Positions 11,385-24,200 of a stretch of 64,000 nucleotides of DNA are shown here, one piece after another. Under the pieces are notes generated by a model. It worked only from the letters and a program-made list of their open reading frames with translations. It searched no databases and was not told the DNA's origin. Each line of letters opens with the position of its first letter. The first letter of the stretch is position 1. This stretch comes from Protea cynaroides (taxonomy: Eukaryota; Streptophyta; Magnoliopsida; Proteales; Proteaceae): the NCBI GenBank assembly GCA_028583415.1, contig CM053267.1, forward strand, positions 45,124,834-45,188,833. Reading direction: 5' to 3'. Position numbers and translations under genes: made by a program.

Positions 11385-12740
11385 TAATTTCGAGGATGAA
11401 ATTCTTATAAGTTGGGGGATTATAAGACTCGCATTTGAAATCCCCTACTGATTGTGATTTTCCCTGTGCTAGGTCTTCCCACGTCAACAGCTAATGGACC
11501 CGATGCAGACCCAATGGAGACATCTAGATCCTAGGTGAGGAACCCTAATAGGACCTGTTAAATTAGTAGAAGGCCGTAGGTAGGCCCAATTACCCATCGG
11601 TGCGTTGGACTTAGACCAGCACATAGGGCTGCCCTTTTAGCCCAATCGAAGAGAAGGTGTTGGTGGCTAGAACAGCCTGTTGCTTGCTGTCGGCTTAGCC
11701 TGAGGCTGTTAGGCTTTCTCTCTCCTCCTGATTATAAAAATAGGGCCAAAACCCTCATTTGGGGTTTTGGCCATTGTGGAGAACTATTGGACCTTTGGAA
11801 GGCTTGAAGGATCTTCTTGGGAGATTTAAAGCTTCCCCCATCTTACTTGGTTTTCCCTATTCTCTAAATAAATGACATTCTTCTCCTCCTCTTGTTTTAA
11901 TTAAAGACCACCATTAATGGCAACTAACTAGAACCCTAGAAATGGCCTAGGATGTGCGTACCTCCAATGGAGGTGTTGCTTGACCCAAAACCACTATAAA
12001 GGGTGGGGATCCATCTAAAATGAGTTTGTGTGAGGTGGGTGAAACAATCCCCACCTCCCACATCATCTTATCCAATTGAGTCTGGTTTTTAGACTTAACC
12101 GGTAGATGTGAGCCGATGGCAAGGGCGAGCCCTTACACCGGGATCCATCTTTTTATTTGGGTAATTATTGGGATCCTTCTTGGTTGAGCATGGGGCTCAT
12201 ATCGGCTGATGTAGTCAGCAAATCAGTCAGTCGGGCTACCATCCACCGGCAGGCTCCACACTTGTGTATTTTTCTGAAGTGGGTTCAGCCGGCGGATACA
12301 AGCCCGTAGCACCTTCCGCCAGGCTAATGTCCACTGACTAGCCCTTGTACTGGCTTGAACTTTTAGCAAATATGCGAAGGCTATACAGAGCCGACGAATA
12401 GACCAGTCGGCTTAATTCTAGTACCTCCTTAAGGGCCCATGCCTATGCCGGAAAATGTGAGTCAACGGATACTACAGCTGGGCTTCTAACCTTAGGTTAG
12501 GCAAATTTGTTACATACAAACTAAGTGTAAACAAGCCGCGGATACCTGCCGTCGGATACCACCGCCAGGGGCTCCCATCCGTCGATTTGTCTACAGAGGT
12601 CCAACTAACTACCTACTTCCTTCGGGAATCGACCATAGGGTTTTTGGCTTGTCTTGGGACCTTCATAATGATATTATGGGCATGTCCACATTGGTTTAAA
12701 AGTCATCTAACCAATATGCAAATGTTTAGGTACTTCTTGT
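11385..12740 (+). mobile_element. chromovirus 3' tail and LTR remnant
   Basis: At 11388-11420 the sequence 'tttcgaggatgaaattc' followed by a purine tract 'gttgggggat' looks like the pol stop region and polypurine tract of plant chromoviruses. At 11421 TATAAGACTCGC resembles an LTR start (TG mutated to TA). The LTR end was not located. 12000-12740 is non-coding with dispersed GC-rich phrases. The gag-pol body is absent. Confidence 0.4.
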
Positions 12741-12810
12741 TCAACAGTACTCGTGCCTACAAGTGAGGGATTGAGTCCGTAGTATTAATAGGACATTATG
12801 TATGACTGCC

Positions 12811-12880
<70 letters not shown>

Positions 12881-13026
12881 TGTGTGTGTGTGTATGCGTG
12901 CGTACGTGTGTGTGTGCTTGCATGTGCATGCATGTGCGTGCATGTGCATGTGTGCGCGTGCGTGCATGTGCGTGTGCCTATACGTGTGCCTGTGCTTGTG
13001 CATGCGTGCATGTGTGTGTGTGTGTT
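12811..13026. repeat. compound (TG)n / (TGCG)n microsatellite
   Basis: A long TG run grades into TGCG and TGCA variants and back to TG, and ends in a run of nine or ten G (about 13026-13036). Open frames across it on both strands are artefacts of the repeat. Confidence 0.95.
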
Positions 13027-13315
13027 GGGGGGGGGACAACATAGGAGGGAATGAAGATGAAAATAACAAAAATTATTTTGTTTTATTTGACTCATAGCCT
13101 CTTCTTAAATCTATCAAAAAAAAGTTTCAAATAAGTAAAAATGACATTTTACAATCCTAGGGGTAATATTACCATTGAAAACAGTAGTTCGATTCATTTC
13201 ATCATTTAATGACTGACAGTGTATGTTGATGCTTATTTTCAAAAGTAGGTGAGGTGGTTTGATATTATGGGCCAAGATGGAAGTGGATGATTTAAGGGTA
13301 TACCTTTGGGGGGTG

Positions 13316-14030
13316 GGTGGGGGGAATTTTCCTTAAAGTCAAAAACAGCTTGGATCAATATTGCAAGGCCTCTGGACAAGCTATCATTTTGAAAAAGTTC
13401 ATTTTTTTTAGCCCTAATACTCCGCTTAGATTCAAGAGATGGGTTTCTAGAGTTCTTAAGATTCCTTATAGTGAGGGGCCGGCTAGGTACTTGGGGGGCT
13501 TCCCTCCAATTTTGATGCTGCAAAAAAAAATCATTTTTAAGGGCCGTCTAGATCGTACCATCGAAAGGATGAATTTTTGGAAAGCTGCGACTCTTTCCCA
13601 TTTTAGTAAGGAGACTTTCGAAATCGGTTGCTCTTTCTATGAATAACTTTGCTGATTCTCATTTTCCCCTTCCAGTTCCAGCTCATCATCATAGTAATAG
13701 AAAAAAGGCAGCCTCCAATTTCTTTTGAAAATATGGTGTTAATAAAAAAAGGATTCACTGGATTTCTTGGAAAAGGCTATGCAAATCAAAAGAGAATCAT
13801 GGCTTGGGTCTTCATGATCCCCTTCTTCAAAATAAGGTTTTGTTGACTAAATTAGCTTAGAGAATTTGGAATAACCCTTCTTCTGCTTGGGCCTCATTCC
13901 TTAAAGCTATTTATTTCCCAAACTTTGATTTTCTAAATGCAAAAATGGGTCATCAGAGGGCTTAGAGAAGCATTCTGAAGGTCGCAAGGTCTTACTGGAT
14001 AGCTTGATTTGGCAAGTGGAAATTGGTGAC
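13316..14030 (+). pseudogene. LINE reverse transcriptase fragment
   Basis: Translation across frame changes gives the C-terminal part of a plant L1-type ORF2: 'YCKASGQAI', then 'FFSPNTP', 'RFKRWVSRVLKIP' and a degraded 'RYLG' motif (13330-13500). Further pieces like 'KRIMAWVF' and 'NNPSSAWASFLKAIYFP' follow up to about 13930. Frameshifts and stops are frequent. It is a dead 5'-truncated insertion just downstream of TAF11. Confidence 0.7.
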
Positions 14031-14552
14031 AAATATGAATTCATCGACAAAAAAAGTCAAACTTTGATCATGAATCCTGCATCAATTTCTTTACCAGTCC
14101 CTGACTCATCACTCCACCCACACAGTTCATGTAACTAAATGGAATAAAACCAGGAAGGAAAAAAAACCCCATGGAAAAAACCAATCTAAGTAACAGCCCA
14201 TTTACTCTACCAATCTTTCAGGAGAAATCTACTCCCCTTATTTCCAATGTCATCTTTAAGGTAATTCTTGAATGTCAAGTTGAACAATGTACCAATCTGC
14301 ATTTAACCAGACCCAAAAAATTCTTATACCACATTGAATCGAATCACGGTTCTGCATAAAGAGAAAATGATAACATGTAGAAGCTTACATAGATCAGAAA
14401 AATAAAGAATGCAATAGAGTAGCAGTGGCTGCCAAGGGAAAAGAAATCAGTTCATTCTTCTGCCACATTAATTGCAAGATATTGATATCATATCCGGTGG
14501 TTATGAAGGTCAAAAACCTTGTGATGATGCTGAAAAGTTCAGCTCGTTCCAT

Positions 14553-14680
14553 CTACCGGAAGAGCCTTGGAACTGATCTCTGTGGTAGCTTGCCCTCAAG
14601 CTTCAGTCTTCTATAAGCTTCCCGAATGTGGCAAGGCCTGATAGGGCCAGTCTCTTTTCTCTCTGTCATAACTATCCTTC
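14553..14680 (-). CDS. TAF11: TAF11 exon 4 with stop
   Basis: After acceptor TTTTGCAG it encodes RIVMTERKETGPIRPCHIRE and the conserved C-terminus ending SVPRLFR, stop TAG at 14553-14555. This tail is among the most conserved parts of TAF11. The 3' UTR should lie in about 14040-14552; no polyadenylation signal was fixed. Confidence 0.9.
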
Positions 14681-17600
14681 CTGCAAAATAAAGGGATAAT
14701 GGCAAGCTTTCCTCAGTAAATGATCTGATCCAGTAAGGCATTCTAATTTGCAAAGCCCATTATTCAACAACGACCATAAACAGTACTTGCCAAAGGATAC
14801 CCTGTCACAACTGGCATTTCACTTTCACAGCAATAAATAAGACCATTCTAATTTGCAGAGTTTAAAACATCTGCAATTCTGAAGCAGAACTTTGAATTCA
14901 ATGTTGACATGCCTGTTTCAATGAGCTCCCCAATGAACATTTTTGCTATACCCGAAACTACAATTGTCATGGGTACAGAGATTTTAGGACTCCCAGTGAT
15001 GCTTGCTAACAACTGCACTCAAAATCATAATCAGAAGAAGTCAGGATCTTACAAAAATTTGATTACAAGATCATACGCGGATTTTGAGTAAGAATTAGTT
15101 TTACAGCTTAATCTGAGTGATACAGATACGATAGATCTACCTACATAAACCAGTCATAAACCGAATCTTGATTAGGAGGCGAAAAGAAAAAGTCCTGATC
15201 TTACATAGACCTATCTACCCAGACTCCTCTCTCTGGCATACCAGAGATAACATGTCAAACTGGGGAAGCTTCTCATGGCTTGGTTCATAAGACCAAGCAC
15301 ACTAACCCTTTTACCAAAATGAAGTCTATAACAAAATAGAAAAATAAGATAAGATATAGAGAATCAATGTGTTTTGCTTCTCTCCTTGTAGCTTGCATTT
15401 ATAGAAAATAGAAAACTATTAGATAGGATCTAGAACTCTACAAGTTAGAGTCCTAGTCACAAACTATAGATAAAATAAACTACAAATAGGAAAAGGAAAC
15501 TAATAAACTAATTAGGACCATATACTAATAGGAGTCCAAGTCCTAAAAACTAGTACTAACTACTTTGTTTAAGTCAAAGCAGTGTATGGTTACAATTTTA
15601 TTACGCTAACCCCCCCCCCAAAAAAAAAGTTGGAGCATAGGGGAATGTGAGAGCTTCAGCTTGAAAAAAATGTAACAGTGGAAGCAGCAATTGTAGTAGT
15701 ATGAGTAGTAATAATAGCAGTAGTAACAACAACACAATATAGATCACTATAAACCAAGTAGTAGTAACAGCACAGTATAAGTCATGGTGAACAAAGTAAT
15801 AGTAGTCGCACAGTATAGGTCACTGTGAACTAAATAGTAGTAGCAACACAATATAGATCACTATGAACCAAGTAGTAGTAGTAGTAGCATTAGCAATAGT
15901 GATGGTTGCACACCTAACGGAGAACCTTAAACAACTCTCAAAACGATAACTCAGGGATTATTCTGATACCATGTAACAAAATAGAAAAATAAGATAAGAT
16001 GGAGAGAATCAAAGTGTTTTGGTCCTCTCCTTATAACTTGTATTTATAGAAAATACAAAACAACTATTAGATAGGATCTAGGACTATAAGTCAAAGTCTT
16101 AGTCACAAACTATAGACAAATTAACTCAAAATAGGAAATGGAAACTAATAAACCTAATTGGTAAAGGAAACTAATAAAACAAACTAATAAACTAATTAGG
16201 AGTCCATATACTAATCATAGTTGTCAAGGCGTCAAGGCGAACCAAGGCGATGGAGGCCTGACTGGGCGTCTAGGCGACCAAGGCGACCCCCTAGGCGACC
16301 AAGGCACCCAATTTTCCAAGGCGACCCAAGGCAGCCTAGGCGCCTAGGAGGCGACGCCTTGACAACTATGATACTAATAAGAGTTCAAGTCCTAGAAACT
16401 AGCACTAACTACTTTGATTAAGTCAAAGTAGTGTACGGTTACAATTTTATTACACTAACACCTCCCCCCAAGCTGGAGCATGGGGGAATGTGAGAGCTTC
16501 AGTTTGAAAAATGTAGTAGTGGAAGCAACAATTGTAGCAGTATGAGCAGTAGCAGTGGTAGTGGTAGTGGCAGCAATAGCAATAGTAGCAGCAACACAGT
16601 ATAGGTCACTGTGAACCAAAAAACAACAGCAGCACAGTATAGGTCACTGTGAACCAAATAGTAGTAATATCTTCACAGTATATGTTACTGTGAACCAAAT
16701 AGTAGTAGCAGCACAGTATAGGTCACTGTAAACCAAGTGGTAGTAGCAGCAGCAACAATAGTGGTGGCTACACACCTAACGGAGAACCTTAAACAACTCT
16801 CAAAACGGCAACCCAGGGATTGCTCTGATACCATGTAACAAAATAGAAAAATAAGATAAGATGGAGAAAACCAATGTGTTTTGCTTTTCTCCTTGTAGCT
16901 TGTATTTATAGAAAATAGAAAACAACTATTAAATAGGATCTAGGACTCTACAAGTCAGAATCCTAGTCACAAGCTATAGACAAAGTAAACTCAAAATAGG
17001 AAAAAGAAACTAACAAGCCTAATTGGTAAAGGAAACTAATAAAGCAAACTAATAAACTAATTAGGAGTCCATATACTAATAGGAGTCTTAAGTCCTAGAA
17101 ACTAGCACTAACTACTTTGACAAATCAAAGCAGTGTACAGTTATTACACTAACAATGTCACTTCAAAGTGAAGTGTCCATCACCCAAATGCAAGTAGTTG
17201 CGTCACAGTAGCATATATCCAATTTAGGACCAATACCATATGTTGCTCTCCTTCATACCAATGTATAAACTACTGCATATGCTTATAGAAAATGTGTCAG
17301 CTACATTCCCCCAACTTAAAACAAACATTAGCAATTTTGTAAGTGTAAATATGGGAGGAAGAAACAAATATTTCCATTGTCCACTACTAAATCAACTGGA
17401 GCTCCTTGATTTTCAATTTCTCTCTACCATGAGAAAATCCCTGACCAGCATTGGTGCAGCTAGAAGCCCCCTCGCCAGCACAAGCAAAGCCCATAGACTG
17501 CTGCCTGCGGATCCACTGTTGGATCCTTTTCTTTCTTTTGTTTGGGCTTAGTTTAGTTGCTTTCCTTAATTTAATTGTATGGGCTTTCATCAGTAGTTTA

Positions 17601-20600
17601 TTTAAGTACTTATTAATTAGTTGTGTTTACACCCCATTAGGATTTGCTTTTTATTAGATAAGTATTCAGTTATTTTAAGTAGTTTTCTTTTGGGTTTCCA
17701 GCCATCATGATTGAAGGAGGATGTTTATATATAGTTAACATGGATTTACTACTACTACTTGACATGGGAGTTCTACTACTAGTGGGAGACTAATTAGATA
17801 GTTTCTATTTAAAAAATATATAAAAAATGTAGGGGGCTAACAAGTTCCCCACGATTTTATGCAATAGAATATTGGCTGCAGCATTAACCTCAACTATGGG
17901 ATTCAGCTTATTGGCTGTGAGTTTCGGCTGCACTATGGAAAACTAGTCGGGTTGATGGGAAGTCAATCTAGTTACTAGGTGTGAAGCTTAGCTCTCTCTC
18001 TCTCTCTCTCTTATTCTTCATTACCAAGTAAGTTACTGGTTACTTATCCAAAAAAATAAAAGAAAAAAAGGTTCCATTCAATTTCAGATCTGAATATATT
18101 CCTGTTCAATCAGTTTCTGCAACTACTTAATTTCTGATTTGTGTTCTTCATCATACTTTGAACTCGGATTGGGTTTTCAGTGGTTATATTCTACTGCTAT
18201 TATACTGCTGAATAGGGTATATTCTTCCCTGATTTGATCACTGTTTCTGTGGACTGATATTGTTACTAACTTGCTGATGAATGATTTAAATCTGATCTCT
18301 GATTAACTGAATCTGTCATCATCGAATTCTTCTAGTGACATACAAAACTGGGAATCTGTTTAAGACTGCCATCAAATTCTATGTTAAGTTTCACATCAGA
18401 ACTGTTATTGGTTGCTGAATCTGTTAGAACCGAATATTCTTCCTACCAATTGTTGGGCTGTTCGATCTGTTGTTACCTGCTACTGTTGACTTGGTTTCTA
18501 AGAGTCCTACTCCAACATGGAAAGTCTTATATCTTTCTATCCAACCATTGGATTCCTTCCCAAGTTGAATATTCTTGACACAACCTAGTTGACTACTGCT
18601 AGCCCAGGTCTGGTCAACATCTGCTGGTCAGATTTTAACTTTCTAAATTCTGTTGAAAAAGAACACTTGCATGCATACTCTAATCCCAGCAACACAGGGA
18701 CTTGTCCTCATCTGAAGATCCAATCGTTGGATTGTTTCGTAGGAGGCAATAATATAGTTAATCTGTCAGAGAGTATTCCACCACGAACTGCCAAAGCACC
18801 CTCAGTCAATCATCAATCTCCAGCCCAAAGCTGACCAGTACAAAACCAGGTGTCCATTTACGTACCCACACTGGCTTCTTAGTTGCTTATGATATTATTT
18901 ACCATATCCTGTAATCCGGTTGGCATCTTTAGGGTGGGTGATGTGGGTTTATAGTTATTGTTTCCTTTTGAGTTCTGGCCTAAACCACTCACTGAAATTC
19001 TGGTTGTTTGGGGATTCCGCCCCTCATCAAGCATAACCATCAAGTGAAAAACTCTGATTGCATCAAAGAGACTGTTTAGAGGGACCCTCACGGAGTAATA
19101 GTTGAAAGAGTCCTCATCTATGTCATGTAGATATTCCTCAGCAAGTAAGGCATCCCATGCTTGTGATGGTGCCAGAACATGCCTTCAGTTGGATGGTCAA
19201 GGATTTCTCCACAAGGATCAAGGGAATAACTTTTGCACCTTTTTCCCCCATGTCTTCCACCAGTAATTACTTTTTAGTTTTCACTCATGGGCCAACCTTC
19301 AGCATTCCACGTCCTTACACTTCTTTGCCTTGGTAGGAAGATCCTTCTTTCTGAGTTCACCTTCACCCTAAACTCCTGTTTTTTTAAAATCTACTGAACA
19401 GTTTTATCGTGTTTGCTTGAGTAGTTCTCCCTACAATTGAAATGGGATGCATTCAGCATTCTTGCTTCATTCTTCAACTCTCATCTCATTTAAGTCTAAA
19501 AAGGTGAACTTATACATGCAGTTTTGTGGTTATTGCAACTGAGACAAAGGCTCATGTGCACAATGCATGCATGCGAGGGTAAAAAGGAAAAAGCTATATT
19601 TCACTCCATTGATCCTCAAAGATTAGTTCCCTCTAAATCAGTTTTCTCTAAATTTATGCTTTGAAAGTTCTTTAGGCTCTGTTTGTTTCCAGGAGAAAAT
19701 CTGATGCAGCTGGAAGGAAGAGGAAGGGGAAAAATTCCTTCAACCCTTGTTTTAGTCCCTTCCCAGCAGCCTTCTAAAGGATTCTTTCAGCAGTCGGTTA
19801 GAAGCTTAGAGTTTCTATTTTTGGTTTTGTAAGAGGGGAAAAGTATAGATCACCCATATGGGTAATCTTCAGAAAATCACACCTAATAGCAAATACCCAT
19901 ACCTCCAAGATGAGGTTGGCAATTGCCGCAATTCTAACCATTGGACAGACAGATCAAGGACAAGATTGGACACACATTTTCCATAGTTTTCTCATGAATG
20001 TTCATGCACCCACCTTGTAGTCCCATGCATCCTCTTCGTAGTCCTGGATTTTTTAATGGTTTGTTTTGGGCTTCAACTTGACATGTGGACAGAGGACCTT
20101 GGGTCAATTTTCCATGAAATTTGGACCCCATCAGAGCTGGTAAATGGCAGATATTTAATGCCAGGCGACATCTCGGAAACGTCCTCTCATGGGTGTCCCA
20201 TTACACCACCCCCCCCCCCTGTAGCTTTCTATTTCTGCTATAAGGTTTTAGAAGTTTGATTGTAGGTCGTTAGACTAGTTTCTAGTTTCTAATTTTGATC
20301 TTTCAGTCAATTTTGGAAAGTTTTGAATAGTTTCATGTTTCATCAATAAATTCTGCTTTGCTGCTAATCTGTGTGGATTCACATTGTGAGTATAGGGGAG
20401 GGATATAGTTGTCAAGGCAATCTAAGAAGGCCAAGAGATAGGTCACTTCTCTGTCAAGGCACCCCAACTAAAAATAAAAATCAGAAAAAAGAAACCCCAA
20501 CCCCACCCCCCCCTTCCAAAAAAAAGAAGGGGGGGGGGGAAACCGAAGGGGGAAACGGTTAAAAATAGATAAGGAGATTAAGCAGCAGCAGCCTCCACCA

Positions 20601-21195
20601 GAGAAGAGGAAGAAGAAGCAGTGGCAGTGACAGTGGCAGCAGCAGCAGTTGCTGCCGAAGAAGAGGAAAATTGCTATCGAAAAAGAACAAGGAGGACGAG
20701 GAAGAGGAAGCAGAAGGGGGCATACCTGTTCCAGACTTTCAGTGCAGCTCATCACCCAACAACTTTAATCTCACTGTCATGGCATCGAAAAGAGTCACCA
20801 CTGCAACTCATCCCCTATGTGCAGTGAAGATCTGTGGGCTTAAAACAATCTGGATGATATTTCTTTCCTAAAATTTCTTACTTATAAATAGGTCCATTTT
20901 GATACCCATATTTGCAACCAAGTTAAAAATACACTTTTATTTTACTCATGAACCCCTCTTCATATTTACAAATAAGAAAATTAAGTCTTTTATATTACAC
21001 TATAGTTGTCAAAGCATCACATAGGCAATGCCTAGGTGTCCGGCAGTTTTTCAACCCCTGGGCGGTTGGTCGCCTTATTGTATCACGCCTTGGTTTATTT
21101 ATTTGATTATTTTTTCAATTGATGTAATTTGTAGCATTTTTATAGAATGTATAAAGTACATGCATACACTATAAAGCATGGAATCATGCATATGT

Positions 21196-21226
<31 letters not shown>

Positions 21227-24200
21227 CTAACCCCCTCCCTCTTGTATAAATCCTCTTATGAAAGATGTACCCTTACAACACGTTGGGTACATTTTGGGTA
21301 CTCCCAGGCACCCCTCCAACGCCTTGGATCACCTTGGCACCTTGACAACTATGTATTACACATATGCCGTATACACCCTACTTACATAGAATCGCTTCGC
21401 TTGCCTGCCTGGGCACCACAGAGGTGCCATGAAACTATAGGGGAGGATTCTCTTAATTATAAAGGTGAATTACCCATGCTATTCAGAGATTTCGATTTTT
21501 GTTGCTGCTACTGGCACAAGCTCTGCTATCCAAACTTAGTTCCTAAGAAGCAATCACTTAAAACCCATCAATCAGGGTTGTCTACTACCCTTCTTCACAT
21601 CCTGCTTTATCCCACTTCCTGCAACCTACAACCAAGGTTCAAAATCTCAAGTCTCGAGGGTATCTCAACCCTTGGGAAAACCAAGATCTTGGTGAGACAT
21701 TGTAAAAACCGCACGAAGGCTAAAAAAATGTGTTTCGGGGATGATAGAGTTAACGATATGTTGTGGACCTCAACTATCGGTGCTACATATGGTTGCTTCT
21801 ATTAGTTATTTCCATTTATTGTAGTGGATTTGTTTCCACCATAGTTGTTTATTTGTTTCCTTATTGGTTAGGGTTTATTTCCTAAGTTGTCTAGGTTTAG
21901 TTTTCCTAATTGGTTTATGATTTTAATTAGGTAAGTTTCCTAAACTATTGTTTTTTCTCTTTGATTATAAATAAAGGAACCATAGGAGGAGGAAAATACA
22001 TTGAGACATTGATTTTCTCTCCTTCTTCTCCATGCTCCATTCTCTCCATCTTCTCTTTCTTTCTTTTCTATTTTGTTACATGGTATCAAAGCGGGTGCCG
22101 TTTTGAGAGTCGTTTAGAGGTCATCATTCTGGTGTGCAGCCACCACTGCTGCTCTGCTGCATCTTCCTTTTTATAATGTACCTGCCAGTGCCACTACTAC
22201 AAATCTATTGCTGAGCTGCTCTGCTCGGATCTGATCTGTCCCTACTACTAAGATCTACTACTGCTACTGTTGCCATCAAGCTACTGCTACCCTGATCTGC
22301 TATACATGATCTGTTATTCCATCGATCTGCTTGCTGGTTAGTGATCTGTTGCTCCCTGATCTGCTGCTGGTAATATTTTTCTGCTACTGGTACCTACTAC
22401 TACCACCTAGTTCTGCCCATCGATCTAACCTGCTACCATCATTAAAACCACTGCTACTGCCATCGATGCTGATGTGATTCCATCAATCTGAATTTGTTAT
22501 GCCTTGCTGTTGTTGACCTTAACTTTTAAGAGTCCTAGCAGTTCAATGCTTGCTTAATATCTGCTCGATTGGGGACTGTTCAAGAGAGTTTTATCAAATT
22601 CCCTAAATCTGATCATCGCTTCTCAGTTTCTGCCGTGGAGTTTTAAGGAAGAAGGTGACTTTTAATCTGGGTTTCCTAAACTACTATTGCTTGGGCGATC
22701 CTACCTGTGCAAACTGGTTGCAGAAACTTCCATGGATTGTGAGATAAACCATGAAACCAGATCTGCAACTGTCTTCTGCCGACTGAAAGAATTTGCCCTA
22801 TCTCACTTAATACTTGGGGGCTTGTTTTGAAACTTTGGAAGAAGGATTCTCTAACTGTGAAGACATGATTCCCAAGATTTCATCCCCAACAAGCTCATCT
22901 ATTGTGATAATCATGACCTGCAACTAGGGCAGGATCTTCAGTACCACCTGGGTTAGTTTCAGCACTGTTATCATAATTTTGGGGTTGCAGAATCAAGGAA
23001 CTACTGGTTGAAATCAATAGGCTTGGGATTTCTGACCTTCCTCTCAAATTTCAGCTTCATTGAAGCCCATATGGAGGAGTTACCTTGCCTGAACCAAGGT
23101 AACATTAGTGCTGCCTCTGGCTTTCACGATTTGAGGTTGAAGAAAACCTTAATTCTAATTGTTTTTTATTGCCTTTATTGGGATTTCCAGAAACACCCCT
23201 CTTCATACCTCTAATTCTGTTTTGTCCTGTTATTTACCATCCTTCCAAGACTACCCTCATCTCTTTAAACAAAATTCCAGATTCTGTCCTGAAGTCTTGT
23301 TTGTTTGGCTTAAAAAAAGATTAAAGATCTGATTATTAACAGTATTGCCATTCCTTCCTTGTTAATTACCCATGACCACTTGAACATTTTGGTTAATTAC
23401 CAGATTGCCACTGGTTCCATTTGTTCCCTTTCTAAGGGTCTGTTTGCCTTTCCTTAATGGTCATTCTGAAGTTCCTTTTATTTACAACTTTGTCATTGCT
23501 TCTTTTATTTGGTATTATTTGTTCACATGGCATGCTCCACGTGAGGGGGAGATTGGAGATTCTTAGCTGCTCAAGTTATCAATCGAAGATTACTTATCTG
23601 CTCAAGTCATCAATTGAAGATTATTATATTATTATTATTTGTCAGTTCGTGTCTCCCCATGGAAGAGACATTTTTCCCTACTACTACATGCTTGTGTTGG
23701 AGCCTACTGCTACTATTGCACGTGATGCAACCTACTACTACCATGTTCATGTTGAGAGGCTACTATAGTTGTCTACTACAGTTGCACGTGATGCAACATC
23801 TACCTACTTGTTGCACGTGATGCAACCTCTACGTACTTGTTGCATGTGATGCAATCTACTACTTTTGTTTGTGTTCCAGCTACACTGCTAGCTCTACCAC
23901 CTGCATTTGATGCGGTCTCTACTACTTGGTTCACAGTGACCTATACTGTGCTAATGTTGCTGCTTGGTTCACAGTGACCTATACTGTGCTAATGTTGCTG
24001 CTTGGTTCACAGTAACATCAAACTATGCTATTGTTGCTGCTTGGTTCACAGTAACCTATACAGTGTTGCATTACTACTATTACTGATGTTCCTGCTTCTG
24101 TTGATAAGTTGTTTCAAACTGAAACTCTTACATACTCCCGTGCTCCAACTTGAGGGGGAGTATTAGATGTAACGATATGCTGTGAATCCCAACTATCGGT

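Noticed and set aside
12741..13097. Cys/Val-rich and Thr/His-rich frames
   Set aside because: They are translations of a TG/TGCG microsatellite.
14553..14753. Exon 4 of TAF11 as an isolated pseudogene fragment
   Set aside because: Adjacent exon 3, distant exons 2 and 1, matching phases and splice sites make a complete gene the better reading.
16461..16833. CRISPR-like spacing of short repeats
   Set aside because: The repeats are degenerate, lie between LTRs of a TRIM element, and the genome is eukaryotic.
20468..20755. Cys/Ser-rich frame of 95 codons
   Set aside because: It crosses homopolymers and CAG/GAA low complexity, with no family resemblance.
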